A DNA stretch of 64,000 nt, taken from contig CALSLT010000009.1 in the NCBI GenBank assembly GCA_943787265.1, forward strand, positions 62,001-126,000. The letters run 5' to 3'. Below, piece by piece: positions 26,606 through 38,127 of the stretch. Each line of letters opens with the position of its first letter. Position 1 is the first letter of the stretch. Below the pieces are notes generated by a model, which was not told where the DNA came from, searched no databases, and was given only the letters and a program-made list of their open reading frames with translations. Made by a program: the position numbers and the translations under genes. The DNA comes from an uncultured Planctomycetaceae bacterium. GTDB taxonomy: Bacteria; Planctomycetota; Planctomycetia; Planctomycetales; Planctomycetaceae.

Positions 26606-29383
26606 ATGCCTGCACGGAAGATTCTTGCTGCGACGATGATTTGCCTCGTCGCGATTTCTATTGTCAGCTCAACAGCGATCGTTCGAGCTGAGACCAAACT
26701 GGTGACCTCTGTTGAGGGGATCACCGAATTCGAACTCGACAACGGCATGCGAGTGCTGTTGTTTCCTGACGAGTCGAAGCCGACCGTCACGGTCAACGTG
26801 ACTTACTTTGTCGGATCGCGGCACGAAGGCTATGGCGAAGCCGGCATGGCTCACTTGCTTGAGCACATGCTCTTCAAAGGGACGCCGACGCACCCCGACG
26901 TTCCAAAGTCTTTGAAAGACCGAGGAGCCAACTTCAACGGCACGACCTGGCTCGATCGAACAAACTATTACGAGACACTGCCGGGCAACGAGGACAACCT
27001 TGAGTTCGCGTTGAAGCTCGAAGCTGACCGCATGATCAACAGCAATGTCGCGGCCGAAGATTTGGCGACAGAGTTCTCCGTTGTCCGCAGCGAATTTGAA
27101 CGCGGCGAGAACAGCCCAACGTCCGTCCTGTGGAAACGGATGGTTTCGGCAGCTTTCCTGTGGCACAACTATGGGAACTCGACGATCGGTAACCGAGCGG
27201 ACATCGAGCGGGTGCCTATCGAAAACCTTCGCAACTTCTACCGTCGTTATTACCAGCCGGACAACGCGCTGCTGGTTATCGCGGGGAAGTTCGACGGCAA
27301 GGAAGCACTGACACTCACGGAAAAGTATTTCGGATCGATTCCTCGGCCGGAACGAAAGCTCGACAAGACATACACGCAGGAACCCGCTCAGGACGGCGAA
27401 CGATTCGTCACGCTCCGTCGAGTGGGAGAAGTCGCTGCTGTCGGAGCCGTCTATCACATTCCGGCCGGACCACATCCGGAGTACCCGGCGATCGACGTTC
27501 TGGAGTCCATGCTGACGGCTCAGCCTGCCGGGCGTCTCTACAAAGAACTTGTCCAGAAGAAGCGAGCATCCAGCGTGTCTGGGGCCGCGTTTGCGCTGCA
27601 CGATCCGGGCATCTTCCTGCTCATCGCTGAAGTCAACAAAGGCAACGAACCTCGGATCGTTTTGGATTCGATGCTGGACGTCGTCGAAGACTTTGGCGAA
27701 TCAAAGATCAGCGAAGAAGACGTCAACCGAGCCAAGCAGCGATTGCTCAAGCAATGGGAACTGGCAACGGCCGATTCTCGACGCCTGGCGATTCAACTCA
27801 GCGAATGGGCGGCTCAAGGAGACTGGCGACTGTACTTCCTCTATCGAGACCGATTGGAGAAGGTCGACGTCGAGCAGGTTCAAAGCGTCGCGAAGAAATA
27901 TCTTCGACAGAATAACCGCACGGTTGGTGTCTATCTTCCGATGAAAGAGGCGGATCGGGTTTCCGTTCCAGAGACCCCGGCGCTGGCTGAAATGATCGGC
28001 GATTACAAAGGGCGTAAAGCAGTGGCTGCGGGTGAAGACTTTGACGTCTCGCCGGAAAACGTCGAGCAACGAACGGAGCGGCTTACGATTAATGGTGGTC
28101 TGAAGGTTGCGTTGTTACCCAAGAAAAATCGCGGCGAAGCCGTGCAGCTTCGATTGACGCTTCGTTACGGAACGGAAGAAAGTCTGCACGGTCAGGCCAC
28201 GATCGCGGAGTTTCTTCCGCCGTTGATGACTCGGGGGACGAAAGACCTGGATCGGCAGCAGCTTCAAGATGAACTCGATCGGAACTTTGCTCAATTAAGT
28301 GGCAGCGGTTCCGCTGGCGAGGCATCGTTTTCAATCAAAACAAAACGCGGCAACCTGAAACGAACGCTGGAACTGCTGGGCGAAGTTCTGCGAAACCCGA
28401 CGATCCCCGACAGCGAGCTGGACGTCATTCGAAACTCAGCTGTCACATCGTTGGAGCAGGGGTCTTCGGAGCCAACAGCTCTCGCACAACGAGCCGCCCA
28501 GAAAAAGATTTCGCCTTACAAGAAAGGGCATCCGCTTTACACGCCATCGATTCCGGAAGAGATCGAGATGGTTAAAGCGGTAACGATCGACGATATCAAA
28601 ACTCTCTATTCGGAATTCCTTAGTGGAACAAATGGAGAACTCAGCATCGTTGGCGACTTTGATTCCGAAGCGACACTCGCACAGATCAAGTCGATCCTCG
28701 GCGGCTGGGAGTCGAAACAGCCTTATGCCCGAATCGAGAAACGCGGCGATCAGAAACTGACGGCCGAAACCGAAGACATCAACACGCCAGACAAAGCCAA
28801 TGCGATGTACTTTGCCGTGACGTCGTTTCCGATTAAGGATGACAATCCGGATTACCCGGCACTTCTGATGGGCAACTACATCTATGGTGGAGGGGCTCTT
28901 GCAAACCGTCTTGGAAATCGAGTTCGTCAGAAGGAAGGTCTCTCATACGGTATCCGTTCCGGGCTATCGGTTTCGTCGCTTGATGAACGTTCGGTGTTCT
29001 ACACGTACGCAATCTGTAACCCGGCGAATATGACAAAGGTCAAAGCCGCTATCCGAGAAGAACTCGATCTGCTTCGAGCCGAAGGTGTTACTGAAGAGGA
29101 ACTTGCCTCAGCCAAGCAGGGCTGGTTGCAAAGTCAGGCGGTCGGCCGGGGGAGTGACGGGACGTTGGTCGGAACTCTCAGTAGCACTGCACGAGCTGAA
29201 CGGTCGATGGAGTACTACAGCGGTCTTGAAACAAAGGTCCGCTCCGTCACGACCGAACAGGTGCTGGAAGTCGTGAAGAAGTACCTTGACCCCGAACGAA
29301 TTGTCATCGTCGCTGCGGGAGATTTTGAAAAAGCAGCGAAGGACGCTGAGAAGAAACCAGCGTCTGAGAAATCCAAAGACTGA
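26606..29383 (+). CDS. M16-family zinc metallopeptidase, double domain
   Basis: 925 residues with a signal peptide (ILAATMICLVAISIVSSTAIVRA). The inverted zinc motif HxxEH is seen as MAHLLEHMLFKG, and the downstream Glu in EFSVVRSEFERGE, as required for pitrilysin-type enzymes. A second homologous half starts near residue 500 (LTINGGLKVALLPKKNRGEAVQLRLTLRYGTEES); it lacks HxxEH and would be the inactive clamp half, as in the family. It degrades peptides, probably outside the cytoplasm. The C-terminus is Lys/Glu-rich (EKAAKDAEKKPASEKSKD). Confidence 0.93.
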   Translation: MPARKILAATMICLVAISIVSSTAIVRAETKLVTSVEGITEFELDNGMRVLLFPDESKPTVTVNVTYFVGSRHEGYGEAGMAHLLEHMLFKGTPTHPDVPKSLKDRGANFNGTTWLDRTNYYETLPGNEDNLEFALKLEADRMINSNVAAEDLATEFSVVRSEFERGENSPTSVLWKRMVSAAFLWHNYGNSTIGNRADIERVPIENLRNFYRRYYQPDNALLVIAGKFDGKEALTLTEKYFGSIPRPERKLDKTYTQEPAQDGERFVTLRRVGEVAAVGAVYHIPAGPHPEYPAIDVLESMLTAQPAGRLYKELVQKKRASSVSGAAFALHDPGIFLLIAEVNKGNEPRIVLDSMLDVVEDFGESKISEEDVNRAKQRLLKQWELATADSRRLAIQLSEWAAQGDWRLYFLYRDRLEKVDVEQVQSVAKKYLRQNNRTVGVYLPMKEADRVSVPETPALAEMIGDYKGRKAVAAGEDFDVSPENVEQRTERLTINGGLKVALLPKKNRGEAVQLRLTLRYGTEESLHGQATIAEFLPPLMTRGTKDLDRQQLQDELDRNFAQLSGSGSAGEASFSIKTKRGNLKRTLELLGEVLRNPTIPDSELDVIRNSAVTSLEQGSSEPTALAQRAAQKKISPYKKGHPLYTPSIPEEIEMVKAVTIDDIKTLYSEFLSGTNGELSIVGDFDSEATLAQIKSILGGWESKQPYARIEKRGDQKLTAETEDINTPDKANAMYFAVTSFPIKDDNPDYPALLMGNYIYGGGALANRLGNRVRQKEGLSYGIRSGLSVSSLDERSVFYTYAICNPANMTKVKAAIREELDLLRAEGVTEEELASAKQGWLQSQAVGRGSDGTLVGTLSSTARAERSMEYYSGLETKVRSVTTEQVLEVVKKYLDPERIVIVAAGDFEKAAKDAEKKPASEKSKD

Positions 29384-29549
29384 ATCGTTCGAGATTTGTG
29401 TAGGGCATGTCGAGCAAAACGCTGGCGTGCCCTGCATCTTGACGCCACGTTCGGAGCTTCGCTCGGAATACTCTGCGCTGCGGATACAAACGGACTGTCG
29501 ATTTTCACAAGCCGTCAGCGATTTTCTCTTGTTGAGAGCAATTTACGCG

Positions 29550-30005
29550 ATGAAAACTCCGCAACAGTGGATCATGGTCGGAGCGATCCTTGCCGCATTG
29601 GCGGTAGTGTTTGGAGCGTTTGGCGCTCACGGTTTGGAACCTCGACTGGACGCCGTTTATGGCGACCAGGAAAAGTCGATTGTCGGCCACACGGTCCCTG
29701 CGACGTATAAGTATCTTCAGGATTTCAAAACTGGGGCCGAGTATCATATGTACCACGCTCTCGGGTTGCTGGCACTTGGCATTGCTGCGGGGCGACAAGC
29801 AGAAGTTCGCAGGAGCCACCGTATTGCGGCGTGGTGCTTTTTGTTGGGCATTGTATTGTTTTCCGGAAGCCTCTATGTGCTCGTTTTGTCTGGAATGCGA
29901 TGGCTAGGCGCGATCACTCCGGTCGGTGGCACGCTGATGATTGTTGGATGGATTTCATTTGCTATCGGGGCAAAAGACCCGAAGCAGACGGCATCGCAGG
30001 CCTGA
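29550..30005 (+). CDS. DUF423/YgdD-family membrane protein
   Basis: 151 residues from ATG 29550; the longer frame from 29286 overlaps the M16 gene. Four membrane helices. Family marks are the GAFGAHGL motif after helix 1 and the YHMYHALGLLALGI segment in helix 2, then a C-terminal ITPVGGTLMIVGWISFAIGA. The role of DUF423 proteins is unknown. A 30-residue insertion with Lys/Asp between helix 1 and 2 (YGDQEKSIVGHTVPATYKYLQ) is longer than usual. Confidence 0.88.
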   Translation: MKTPQQWIMVGAILAALAVVFGAFGAHGLEPRLDAVYGDQEKSIVGHTVPATYKYLQDFKTGAEYHMYHALGLLALGIAAGRQAEVRRSHRIAAWCFLLGIVLFSGSLYVLVLSGMRWLGAITPVGGTLMIVGWISFAIGAKDPKQTASQA

Positions 30006-30157
30006 ACCAGGTATCCCAATTGGCGTAGAATGCTCGCCGAAACCGATCGTTCGATGGTTTCATTCGGTAGTCACGTTTGTTTATGATCGCCCAGACGGTT
30101 GTACGAGAGTCGATTCTCGGTCTGCCAACTCTGAAATGATCAGCACGCGAGCCAACG

Positions 30158-30385
30158 ATGCAGCGAACTTCCAAGCTATTTCGAAATATTGGTGCGCTAC
30201 TTCTGTTTGCCGTTCTGATGGTACTCAGTGTGGACGTGTTTGCCGCCGATGGACTACTGGCTCAAGCTCCCGCACCGGTTTCGAATGTCGTTTCTGGCCG
30301 CAGTTTTACGGTCGAAATCGGTATCGTTGTGATCATGTTTTGCGGAGCGTTGTTCGCCGTGTGCAGATCCAGCAACCGCACGTAA
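30158..30385 (+). CDS. Small hypothetical membrane protein
   Basis: 75 residues: a signal-like helix (residues 10-29, IGALLLFAVLMVLSVDVFAA), an Ala/Pro linker, and a second helix (residues 52-69, VEIGIVVIMFCGALFAVC) with a short basic tail. No family recognised. It stands 37 bp before the ketoacyl synthase gene on the same strand. Confidence 0.6.
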   Translation: MQRTSKLFRNIGALLLFAVLMVLSVDVFAADGLLAQAPAPVSNVVSGRSFTVEIGIVVIMFCGALFAVCRSSNRT

Positions 30386-30422
30386 ATCACCAGTCCCGTA
30401 GAATTCAGGCTGGTCGCTTCCG

Positions 30423-31718
30423 ATGTCCGGACGAAACCGAGTACTCATTACGGGAATCGGCGTCGTCAGTCCGCTGGGGAATCGTGAAGAATTCTGGCGA
30501 CGACTGACCGCAGGCGAAACGGCGACGCGTCGTCTGGTTTCTGAACAGCGGGATCGAGAATTCTGGCCTGTCGAATCCTCCGGTGCCGCTGCAGTCGCAT
30601 CGGAAAGCCTGCCCACAATTCTTCAGGCGAACCGCCGCGCCGAGTTGATTCCGCTGCTGACCGAGCCTGCGATCGCTCACGCTTTGGCGGCAACGCTCGA
30701 AGCTGTTGCTGATGCCAGAATTCAAATCGACACTGAAGCCAGGCTTGCTGCAAATCGTGGACGTGTCGGGTGCGTCATCGGAACGAGCAAAGGCGGAGTT
30801 CGTACTCTGCATGAGTTGATGCTCGCAGAACGCGGTTGTGGAACGCCGCTTTCCAAAGAGAATGCCGATGCCAGCAACTGGTGGCCGATGATCGCTCCTT
30901 CCGGTCCGGCTTCGGCCGTTTCGTCCTTGCTGGGAACTGAAGGCCCGCTGCTTTCGCCGGTCGCCGCTTGTGCTACAGGGCTGATGAGTCTTGTAAGAGC
31001 GGCCGAGCTTATTCAGTGTGGAATGTGCGATGTCGTCATTGCAGGTAGCTCGGACGCTTCGCTGTCACCGGCGATCGTTGCCTCGTTTCGGAAGCTTGGA
31101 GTTCTTTCGAAAGGGCATGCCGAACCAGAGTCGGCGATTCGACCGTTTGATAAAGATCGAGACGGCTTCTTCGTCGGCGAGGGGGCTGGCGTGTTTGTTC
31201 TCGAGTCGGAAGAACACGCTTGCCAGCGCGGAGCAACTGCTTATGCAGAATGGCTGACGGGCGGCATGGTTGCTGACACGTTTGCGATGACGAAGCTTTC
31301 CGATAACCCGGAAGCACTGTCCTGGCTCATTTCCGATGTGCTGAGGCGAAGCGAACTCGCTCCTGGGGATATTGACTACCTGAGCCTCCACGGAACCGCG
31401 ACTCGCATGAACGATGTCTGCGAAATGCGAGCCGTCAACAAGTCGTTTGGCGATGCCCGGCATCAACTGGCTGGATCAAGCATCAAAGGGGCGATCGGCC
31501 ACTTGCTCGGTGCTTCCGGCAGTGTCGAATTTGCAGCGATGCTTCTGGCGATGAGGGATAGCGTTTTGCCTCCGACTTCAAATTTGCAGAATCCGGAAAA
31601 CGAATTTGAAATCAACCTCGTCCCGAACGTTTCGCAACAGCGATCTGTCGATCACGCCATGAAGCTTTCGCTCGGCTTTGGGGGGCATTTGGTCGCGGCA
31701 GCTGTTCGAAAGTGTTGA
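30423..31718 (+). CDS. Beta-ketoacyl-ACP synthase, FabF-like
   Basis: 431 residues. The Cys-His-His triad is visible: nucleophile in SPVAACATGLMSLV, His in LHGTATRMNDVCE, and His in IKGAIGHLLGASG. The start MSGRNRVLITGIGVVSPLG is standard. It condenses malonyl-ACP with acyl chains. The gene stands apart from other fatty-acid genes and the TDxNDxxE region is changed (TRMNDVCE), so it may serve secondary lipid or polyketide synthesis rather than housekeeping FabF. No acyl carrier protein gene is next to it. Confidence 0.9.
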   Translation: MSGRNRVLITGIGVVSPLGNREEFWRRLTAGETATRRLVSEQRDREFWPVESSGAAAVASESLPTILQANRRAELIPLLTEPAIAHALAATLEAVADARIQIDTEARLAANRGRVGCVIGTSKGGVRTLHELMLAERGCGTPLSKENADASNWWPMIAPSGPASAVSSLLGTEGPLLSPVAACATGLMSLVRAAELIQCGMCDVVIAGSSDASLSPAIVASFRKLGVLSKGHAEPESAIRPFDKDRDGFFVGEGAGVFVLESEEHACQRGATAYAEWLTGGMVADTFAMTKLSDNPEALSWLISDVLRRSELAPGDIDYLSLHGTATRMNDVCEMRAVNKSFGDARHQLAGSSIKGAIGHLLGASGSVEFAAMLLAMRDSVLPPTSNLQNPENEFEINLVPNVSQQRSVDHAMKLSLGFGGHLVAAAVRKC

Positions 31719-31886
31719 GGGCCTGCGGTAGTTCATCCCAAAGTTGTTCATGCGGGAATCTGCGGTTTCCGACTGGTCAGATCGGCAATTGGCTCCAACA
31801 ATCAGGTCTCGATGCGACGAAGAGCTAAGCTCGGTCGTCATTTGTTTTGAAGGTTCAAAGTGACAGTGGGCCAGGAGAGTCGTAAC

Positions 31887-32507
31887 GTGAATGATCTTGT
31901 TGTCGCGATCACCGGAGCAAGCGGTTCGGCGTACGCAGTGCGGTTGCTGGAAGTTCTGGTCGCCGCTGGCCGAAACGTGCATCTGGTCGTGAGTCCGGCG
32001 GGGCAACAGGTCATCGGGCACGAGCTTGGGCTGAAAATTGATCCTGCGAACTTTTCGATCGAGCAGCTCTTGCCGGACTTTGCTTCGTCGGAAGCTGGAA
32101 CCGGCCGAGTTCAGATTCACGACTACCGAGACTTCTCAGCAGGTATCGCGAGCGGCTCATTTCAGACTGGCGGCATGGCGATCTGCCCTTGTTCGATGGG
32201 AACGCTGGCCGCCGTTTCACAGGGGCTCTCGCAGAACCTGATTCATCGAGCCGCAGACGTGCATCTTAAAGAGCGTCGAAAACTGATCGTCGTCCCCCGT
32301 GAGACTCCGCTGGGCAGTATTCAGCTTTCGAATATGAAAACTCTGGCAGATGCGGGGGCGGTGATTCTTCCCGCGATGCCGGGATTCTATAATCAGCCGC
32401 AGTCGATCGATGATCTGGTCAACTTTGTCGTCGCCCGGATCTGCGATCAGCTTGGCGTCGAGCAGGATCTCACGAAACGTTGGGGGAATCAGAGTCTCGA
32501 GCCGTGA
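31887..32507 (+). CDS. ubiX: UbiX/Pad1-family flavin prenyltransferase
   Basis: 206 residues from GTG 31887, with GGAGAG 7 bp upstream; an earlier GTG at 31860 is in frame. Marks are the flavin-binding VAITGASGSAYAVRLLEVL, GGMAICPCSMGTLAAVSQG, and VVPRETPLGSIQLSNMKTLADAGAVILPAMPGFY. The enzyme joins a dimethylallyl group to FMN to make prenyl-FMN, the cofactor of UbiD decarboxylases. No ubiD is in the window. The preceding 168-bp gap separates it from the ketoacyl synthase. Confidence 0.93.
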   Translation: MNDLVVAITGASGSAYAVRLLEVLVAAGRNVHLVVSPAGQQVIGHELGLKIDPANFSIEQLLPDFASSEAGTGRVQIHDYRDFSAGIASGSFQTGGMAICPCSMGTLAAVSQGLSQNLIHRAADVHLKERRKLIVVPRETPLGSIQLSNMKTLADAGAVILPAMPGFYNQPQSIDDLVNFVVARICDQLGVEQDLTKRWGNQSLEP

Positions 32508-32570
32508 GATTTCTCCCAGTGATTCGAGGCTGCCGCAAAGAAACGCAGAAAACGGACTCGCAGAGGAGTG

Positions 32571-33179
32571 TTACTCTTTCCTGACTTCCGGCTCGGTCTG
32601 TTTTGGAAGAATGACTTTTCGTGTCGGGTTCGCCTGTCGCTCCTTCTTGAATTCAGCAGTTTCGATCTTGCCGAACATCAGGCCGCCCGCCTTGCCGTGT
32701 TGCCACGTGCCTGCGTACCGGTTTCCGTGAAACATCAACCGGGCCGAGTAGGTGCCCATTCCGGCGATGGTGAATTCGTCGAGCGTGAGTACCGGCGTCT
32801 TGCCCGCCCAAAGTATTTTCATTGTGAGGGGCAGTGGCACTCCCTTGTGAACATAAACGAACAGCCAGAAGTCGTCTTTGACTTTGTTGACTGTTGCCAG
32901 TTCGTAGCGGTCAGGCCTCAGAAGCTTCGCCGGGTCGACAGGCTGATCTGAATCGGTCGTGAAGTTCCCGACGAGCGTTGCTCCAGTGAGCAGTTCTGAA
33001 AAATCAGCTTCCGCAGTCTCGCGAACTGCTGCGGCTTTCTGGTTTGCTAGCTCAGTCGCCGTTGGCTGGGACGGCTTTGCCCCGTCTGATGGCTTTGGAG
33101 AGTCGCCATCCTGAGCCCGTAGCGGCACGGCGGCGAAGGTCATTACCAGAACCGTCGAAAGCATCGTTTGTCTATTCAT
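32571..33179 (-). CDS. Secreted hypothetical protein
   Basis: 202 residues from ATG 33179, which is preceded by GGGAA. Signal peptide MNRQTMLSTVLVMTFAAVPLRAQ, then a Pro/Ser/Ala linker. The mature domain has LTGATLVGNFTTDSD, DRYELATVNKVKDDFWLFVYVH and SARLMFHGNRYAGTWQHGKAGGLMFGKIE, a beta-rich pattern like a small barrel. I recognise it as similar in style to planctomycete exported proteins but cannot name the family. Confidence 0.75.
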   Translation of the reverse strand: MNRQTMLSTVLVMTFAAVPLRAQDGDSPKPSDGAKPSQPTATELANQKAAAVRETAEADFSELLTGATLVGNFTTDSDQPVDPAKLLRPDRYELATVNKVKDDFWLFVYVHKGVPLPLTMKILWAGKTPVLTLDEFTIAGMGTYSARLMFHGNRYAGTWQHGKAGGLMFGKIETAEFKKERQANPTRKVILPKQTEPEVRKE

Positions 33180-33989
33180 CTCAGGCAATTCCCGTCCTCA
33201 GGATTTGTTTCTCAAAGCTTGAATTCTCGGCTATTCTGGCACGCAGGCGACTGTTCTCGCCGGATGTGCAAGGCCACGTGCAATGAAACCGTCAACTGTC
33301 CACTTCAGAAGATGCTGTTTGGCCTCGCCAAGCGTAAGCATGGATCGTACGTCGCGGCGCTTCTGTCAGCAAAGGAAGTGCCAATTATCATCAATTTGAC
33401 CATTTGCCGTAGCGACAGGTAAAACCGGACGCAAGCGGATTTCGGACATTTTCAAAACGCTGAGAAGAATGTGCGTAGACGGTCCAGAGGATCGTGGTAG
33501 CATCGCGAAATACGGATCTCCGGAACGAATGCCGGTTCTCTCACGGAAAGAAAGGACTCTGCCGATGAGAAGCCTTCCCGCAGCTTTTGCTGTATTCCGT
33601 ATCCCACCCCCCGCTGAATCTTCCGCATGTCGCCAATTGATTTTTGAACGGCGAACACCTTGCGGCCGATGTCTGTCTTCATTTGAAGGTTCGTCCTATA
33701 TCTCCAGAACGTCGCCCGGAGTGCCCACAATCGCGGCCCCGGCTCCATCATTCTGTCCGAGATCGGACGTACATCAGATGACGATTCCCAAGCCTGGTTA
33801 TCCGGAGTGGGAAAACTCTGTCACGTTTTCTCGAAGCTTGACCAAAAGAAGGGGCTCGCAGCGTTGCGAAACCCGTCTAAAAACGAACAATCGACGTAAA
33901 GGCAGTTTGGCCTTTCGAATCATAATCCACAGCGCATAACCGCGAACGGATGTGCGGACAGGACGTTATTTTAAGGAAAGGGTATCACC
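33180..33989. other. 810-bp region without a supported gene, upstream of rpoD
   Basis: It likely holds promoters for rpoD (plus) and the secreted protein (minus). Frames at 33469-33939 (plus) and 33452-33751 (minus) overlap each other and have no recognised product or ribosome site. I see no tRNA or CRISPR. Confidence 0.45.
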
Positions 33990-35699
<1,710 letters not shown>

Positions 35700-35725
35700 G
35701 AGTCGATCAGCGACAAAACTCAAAA

Positions 35726-35758
35726 GGGCGGCGTTTCAGATGAAACGCCGCCTTTTTT
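35726..35758 (+). terminator. Strong intrinsic terminator after rpoD
   Basis: GGCGGCGTTTC and GAAACGCCGCC form a perfect 11-bp stem with a short loop, followed by TTTTTT. On the other strand the hairpin is followed by TTTTGAGTTTT, so it may also stop transcription of the minus-strand gene ending at 35807. Confidence 0.95.
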
Positions 35759-35806
35759 CGTTTCGGCAATGAAATATGACTAACGGGATCTGAGAAATCG
35801 TTGCGG

Positions 35807-36595
35807 TCAGAACCCAGCAGCATTCCTCGGTCTTGTTGCATAGCCGGGCGAAGAAATGGTTTGTCCTGATCGGTGTGCAGCACGGATTCGTGGTGGGACT
35901 TCAATCAGCATCAATCGTCGCGTGCGAACCTCAGCATCCCGTCGACGTAGTTGTTCCTTGTACTCGTCATCAGCTCCAAGGAAAATTGAATCAGGCCAGT
36001 TAACAGGTCTATCCGCTATGACGATCGTGTGACCAGGCCCGACTTTGACGAAATCAGGGCCCGGACCACTGTGGAGTCCTGGAACGCCGCCCCCTCCAGG
36101 CCACGAACGTCGTAGATATATTCCTGCCCGGATCCCTATTGATTCTAGATCCGGTGCCGCTTCACCACGGTAGAGTTCCAAATGACCACGTTCCGCTACG
36201 AAATTGGAACCGGACTGCGAAATTATCCAAGGTCCTATTGGAGCATCGACTCCTCGATCACGCCGAATCTTCACTTGATCAAACCAGTAAACGTTTGCCT
36301 GCCTGGCGTCAACAAGCGAAATGACCAACTTACGAATCTCCGATGTCCCAAACACTCCCGTCAACTCGAGGCGAGAGAGTCCACCGCGTTGACAATTCCT
36401 CGCCTGTGCGACGGACTCCAGATTCTCCTGAAGTTCTTGATACGTCGACGAGTCGATATCGACACAAACGATCGTGATGCTCAGCTCAGGTTCAGGCGAT
36501 GCTGCGTGCGCGTTTTCGGATTCGAAAATTGCGGCAGTAGAAACCGGAATTGCTAGACCAAATATCTGTAACCATGTCAGACCTGACCAACTCAT
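35807..36595 (-). CDS. Secreted hypothetical protein
   Basis: 262 residues. N-terminal signal peptide (LTWLQIFGLAIPVSTAAIF, cleavage after AHA likely). The mature part has IVCVDIDSSTYQELQENLESVA, a region with VYWFDQVKIRRDRGVDAPIGPWII that resembles the end of a carbohydrate-binding or Laminin-G-like sheet, and a glycine-rich loop PGGGGVPGLHSGPGP. The C-terminus is Arg-rich. No family is assigned. It lies between two minus-strand and plus-strand units with its own terminator side. Confidence 0.6.
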   Translation of the reverse strand: MSWSGLTWLQIFGLAIPVSTAAIFESENAHAASPEPELSITIVCVDIDSSTYQELQENLESVAQARNCQRGGLSRLELTGVFGTSEIRKLVISLVDARQANVYWFDQVKIRRDRGVDAPIGPWIISQSGSNFVAERGHLELYRGEAAPDLESIGIRAGIYLRRSWPGGGGVPGLHSGPGPDFVKVGPGHTIVIADRPVNWPDSIFLGADDEYKEQLRRRDAEVRTRRLMLIEVPPRIRAAHRSGQTISSPGYATRPRNAAGF

Positions 36596-36672
36596 TCTGT
36601 GCCTCCGATTCGAGATAGTGGCAATTCAATCACTACTCGAAATCGGTGGAACGAGGCAATGCCTACTCGTGC

Positions 36673-38127
36673 CTAATTCTGCGGTCGCCACGGCGCTGCA
36701 TCACTGGGATGTTTAGGCTGCAAAAATCTTGCGTCGACGTCTTTGTACCAGGCGTGGAGTCGAGTTTTCATTGAAGCGGTTCGGTCGGGCATCGAGGCTG
36801 ACAGGTCATTGTGCTCGCTGATGTCGGTTTTCAGGTTGTAGAGGTGGGTTCTGCCGTCTTCGAAGCGTTCGATGAGTTTGTAGTCGCCGACTCGGATTGC
36901 TCCGCCGGGTATGCCTCCCTGGTTGGAATAGTGCGGGTAGTGCCAGAACAGGGCGTCTCGATCAATTGACATTTTGCCTTTGAGTAGTGGAGTCAGGCTG
37001 TGGCCGTCGCGGTGTTGATCGGGCTTTGGTTTGACGCCGGCCAGATCGAGGATCGTCGGATAGAAGTCAGTGCTGATAACTGGCGTGTCACAGACCTTGC
37101 CCGACTCTGAGATTCCCGGAGCACGGATCAGAAATGGCTCGCGGATTCCGCCTTCGTACAGCCAGCCTTTGCCGCCTCGCAGTGGAAGGTTCGAAGTCGG
37201 TGAGCCTTCTGACGTCGACAGGCCTCCGTTGTCTGATGTGAAGCAAATGACCGTGTTGTCGTAGAGGTTCAGTGCTTTCAGGCGATCGATGACTCGTCCA
37301 ACTGCAGTGTCCATGCTTTCGACCATTGCGGCGTACGTTGCATGCTTCTGTAAAATCCGAACTCGGCGTTCCTTGCTTCCAGGCCAAACCTGTTCTTCGG
37401 GCGCGAACTCCGCCTGACCGGCGAGTGCTTCGGCTTTCTTACGGTACTTCGCAACCAGCTTCTTTGGAGCCTGAAGTGGCGTGTGGACGGTGTAAAACGA
37501 GAGGTAGCAGAGAAACGGGTCGTCTTTGAATTCGTCGATCTGACGAACGACTTCGTCGGTCAGTCGCTTTGTCAGGTGCTCGCCCTTTGAGCCATTTTCC
37601 AGTCGAGGGTTGGAGTAGGGAGAAAAATAGCTGCGTGGTGCACCCCGTGCATGCCCAGCGAAATTAACGTCAAAGCCCTGGTGCTCCGGCCAGAATTCTT
37701 CCGTTGGTCCGAGATGCCATTTTCCGAAGAATGCCGTGCGATAACCTGCTGCCTTCAGAGCCTCGGCAACCGTCACTTCTTTGAGTGGCATCCGATCGTT
37801 CATTGGAGCTGGATTGAAACGACCGCTCCGCTTCCCTGAAAAGAAGTTGGTCGCGTCGACTCGCGACGGATACTTGCCCGTCATGATGCTATAGCGAGTC
37901 GGGCTGCATACCGGATTGGCTGCGTAGCCGTTGGTGAATCGAACGCCCTCGCGAGCCAGTTGATCGACATTGGGGGTTTCGTAAAACGTATTCGGGTTGT
38001 TCGCTCCGATATCCATGTAGCCGAGATCGTCGACCAGGAAGAACACGAAATTCGGTCGCTCGTTAGCTTGAGCAACCGTCGTCATGGCAAGAGCAAACCA
38101 GGTTGCGAGCATCAGCAGGCGGGGCAT
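36673..38127 (-). CDS. Formylglycine-dependent arylsulfatase, secreted
   Basis: 484 residues from ATG 38127 (GGAGTG upstream); the frame is open further to 38379 but without signal-like sequence. Signal peptide MPRLLMLATWFALAMTTVAQA. Alkaline-phosphatase-fold sulfatase: metal Asp pair in FFLVDDLGYMD, the C-x-P-x-R motif in NPVCSPTRYSIMTGKYPSR whose Cys is converted to formylglycine, KWHLG, and the second metal site in VICFTSDNGGLS. It removes sulfate esters from polysaccharides. No anaerobic or FGE maturase gene is nearby. Together with the fucose-type BMC it fits use of sulfated deoxysugar polymers; the substrate is not known. Confidence 0.95.
   Translation of the reverse strand: MPRLLMLATWFALAMTTVAQANERPNFVFFLVDDLGYMDIGANNPNTFYETPNVDQLAREGVRFTNGYAANPVCSPTRYSIMTGKYPSRVDATNFFSGKRSGRFNPAPMNDRMPLKEVTVAEALKAAGYRTAFFGKWHLGPTEEFWPEHQGFDVNFAGHARGAPRSYFSPYSNPRLENGSKGEHLTKRLTDEVVRQIDEFKDDPFLCYLSFYTVHTPLQAPKKLVAKYRKKAEALAGQAEFAPEEQVWPGSKERRVRILQKHATYAAMVESMDTAVGRVIDRLKALNLYDNTVICFTSDNGGLSTSEGSPTSNLPLRGGKGWLYEGGIREPFLIRAPGISESGKVCDTPVISTDFYPTILDLAGVKPKPDQHRDGHSLTPLLKGKMSIDRDALFWHYPHYSNQGGIPGGAIRVGDYKLIERFEDGRTHLYNLKTDISEHNDLSASMPDRTASMKTRLHAWYKDVDARFLQPKHPSDAAPWRPQN

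Noticed and set aside
29286..29549. N-terminal extension of the DUF423 protein
   Set aside because: It overlaps the M16 peptidase gene and adds a charged segment foreign to the family.
33452..33939. Overlapping frames on both strands upstream of rpoD
   Set aside because: They conflict with each other, have no recognised product and no start context. Left as a gene-free region.
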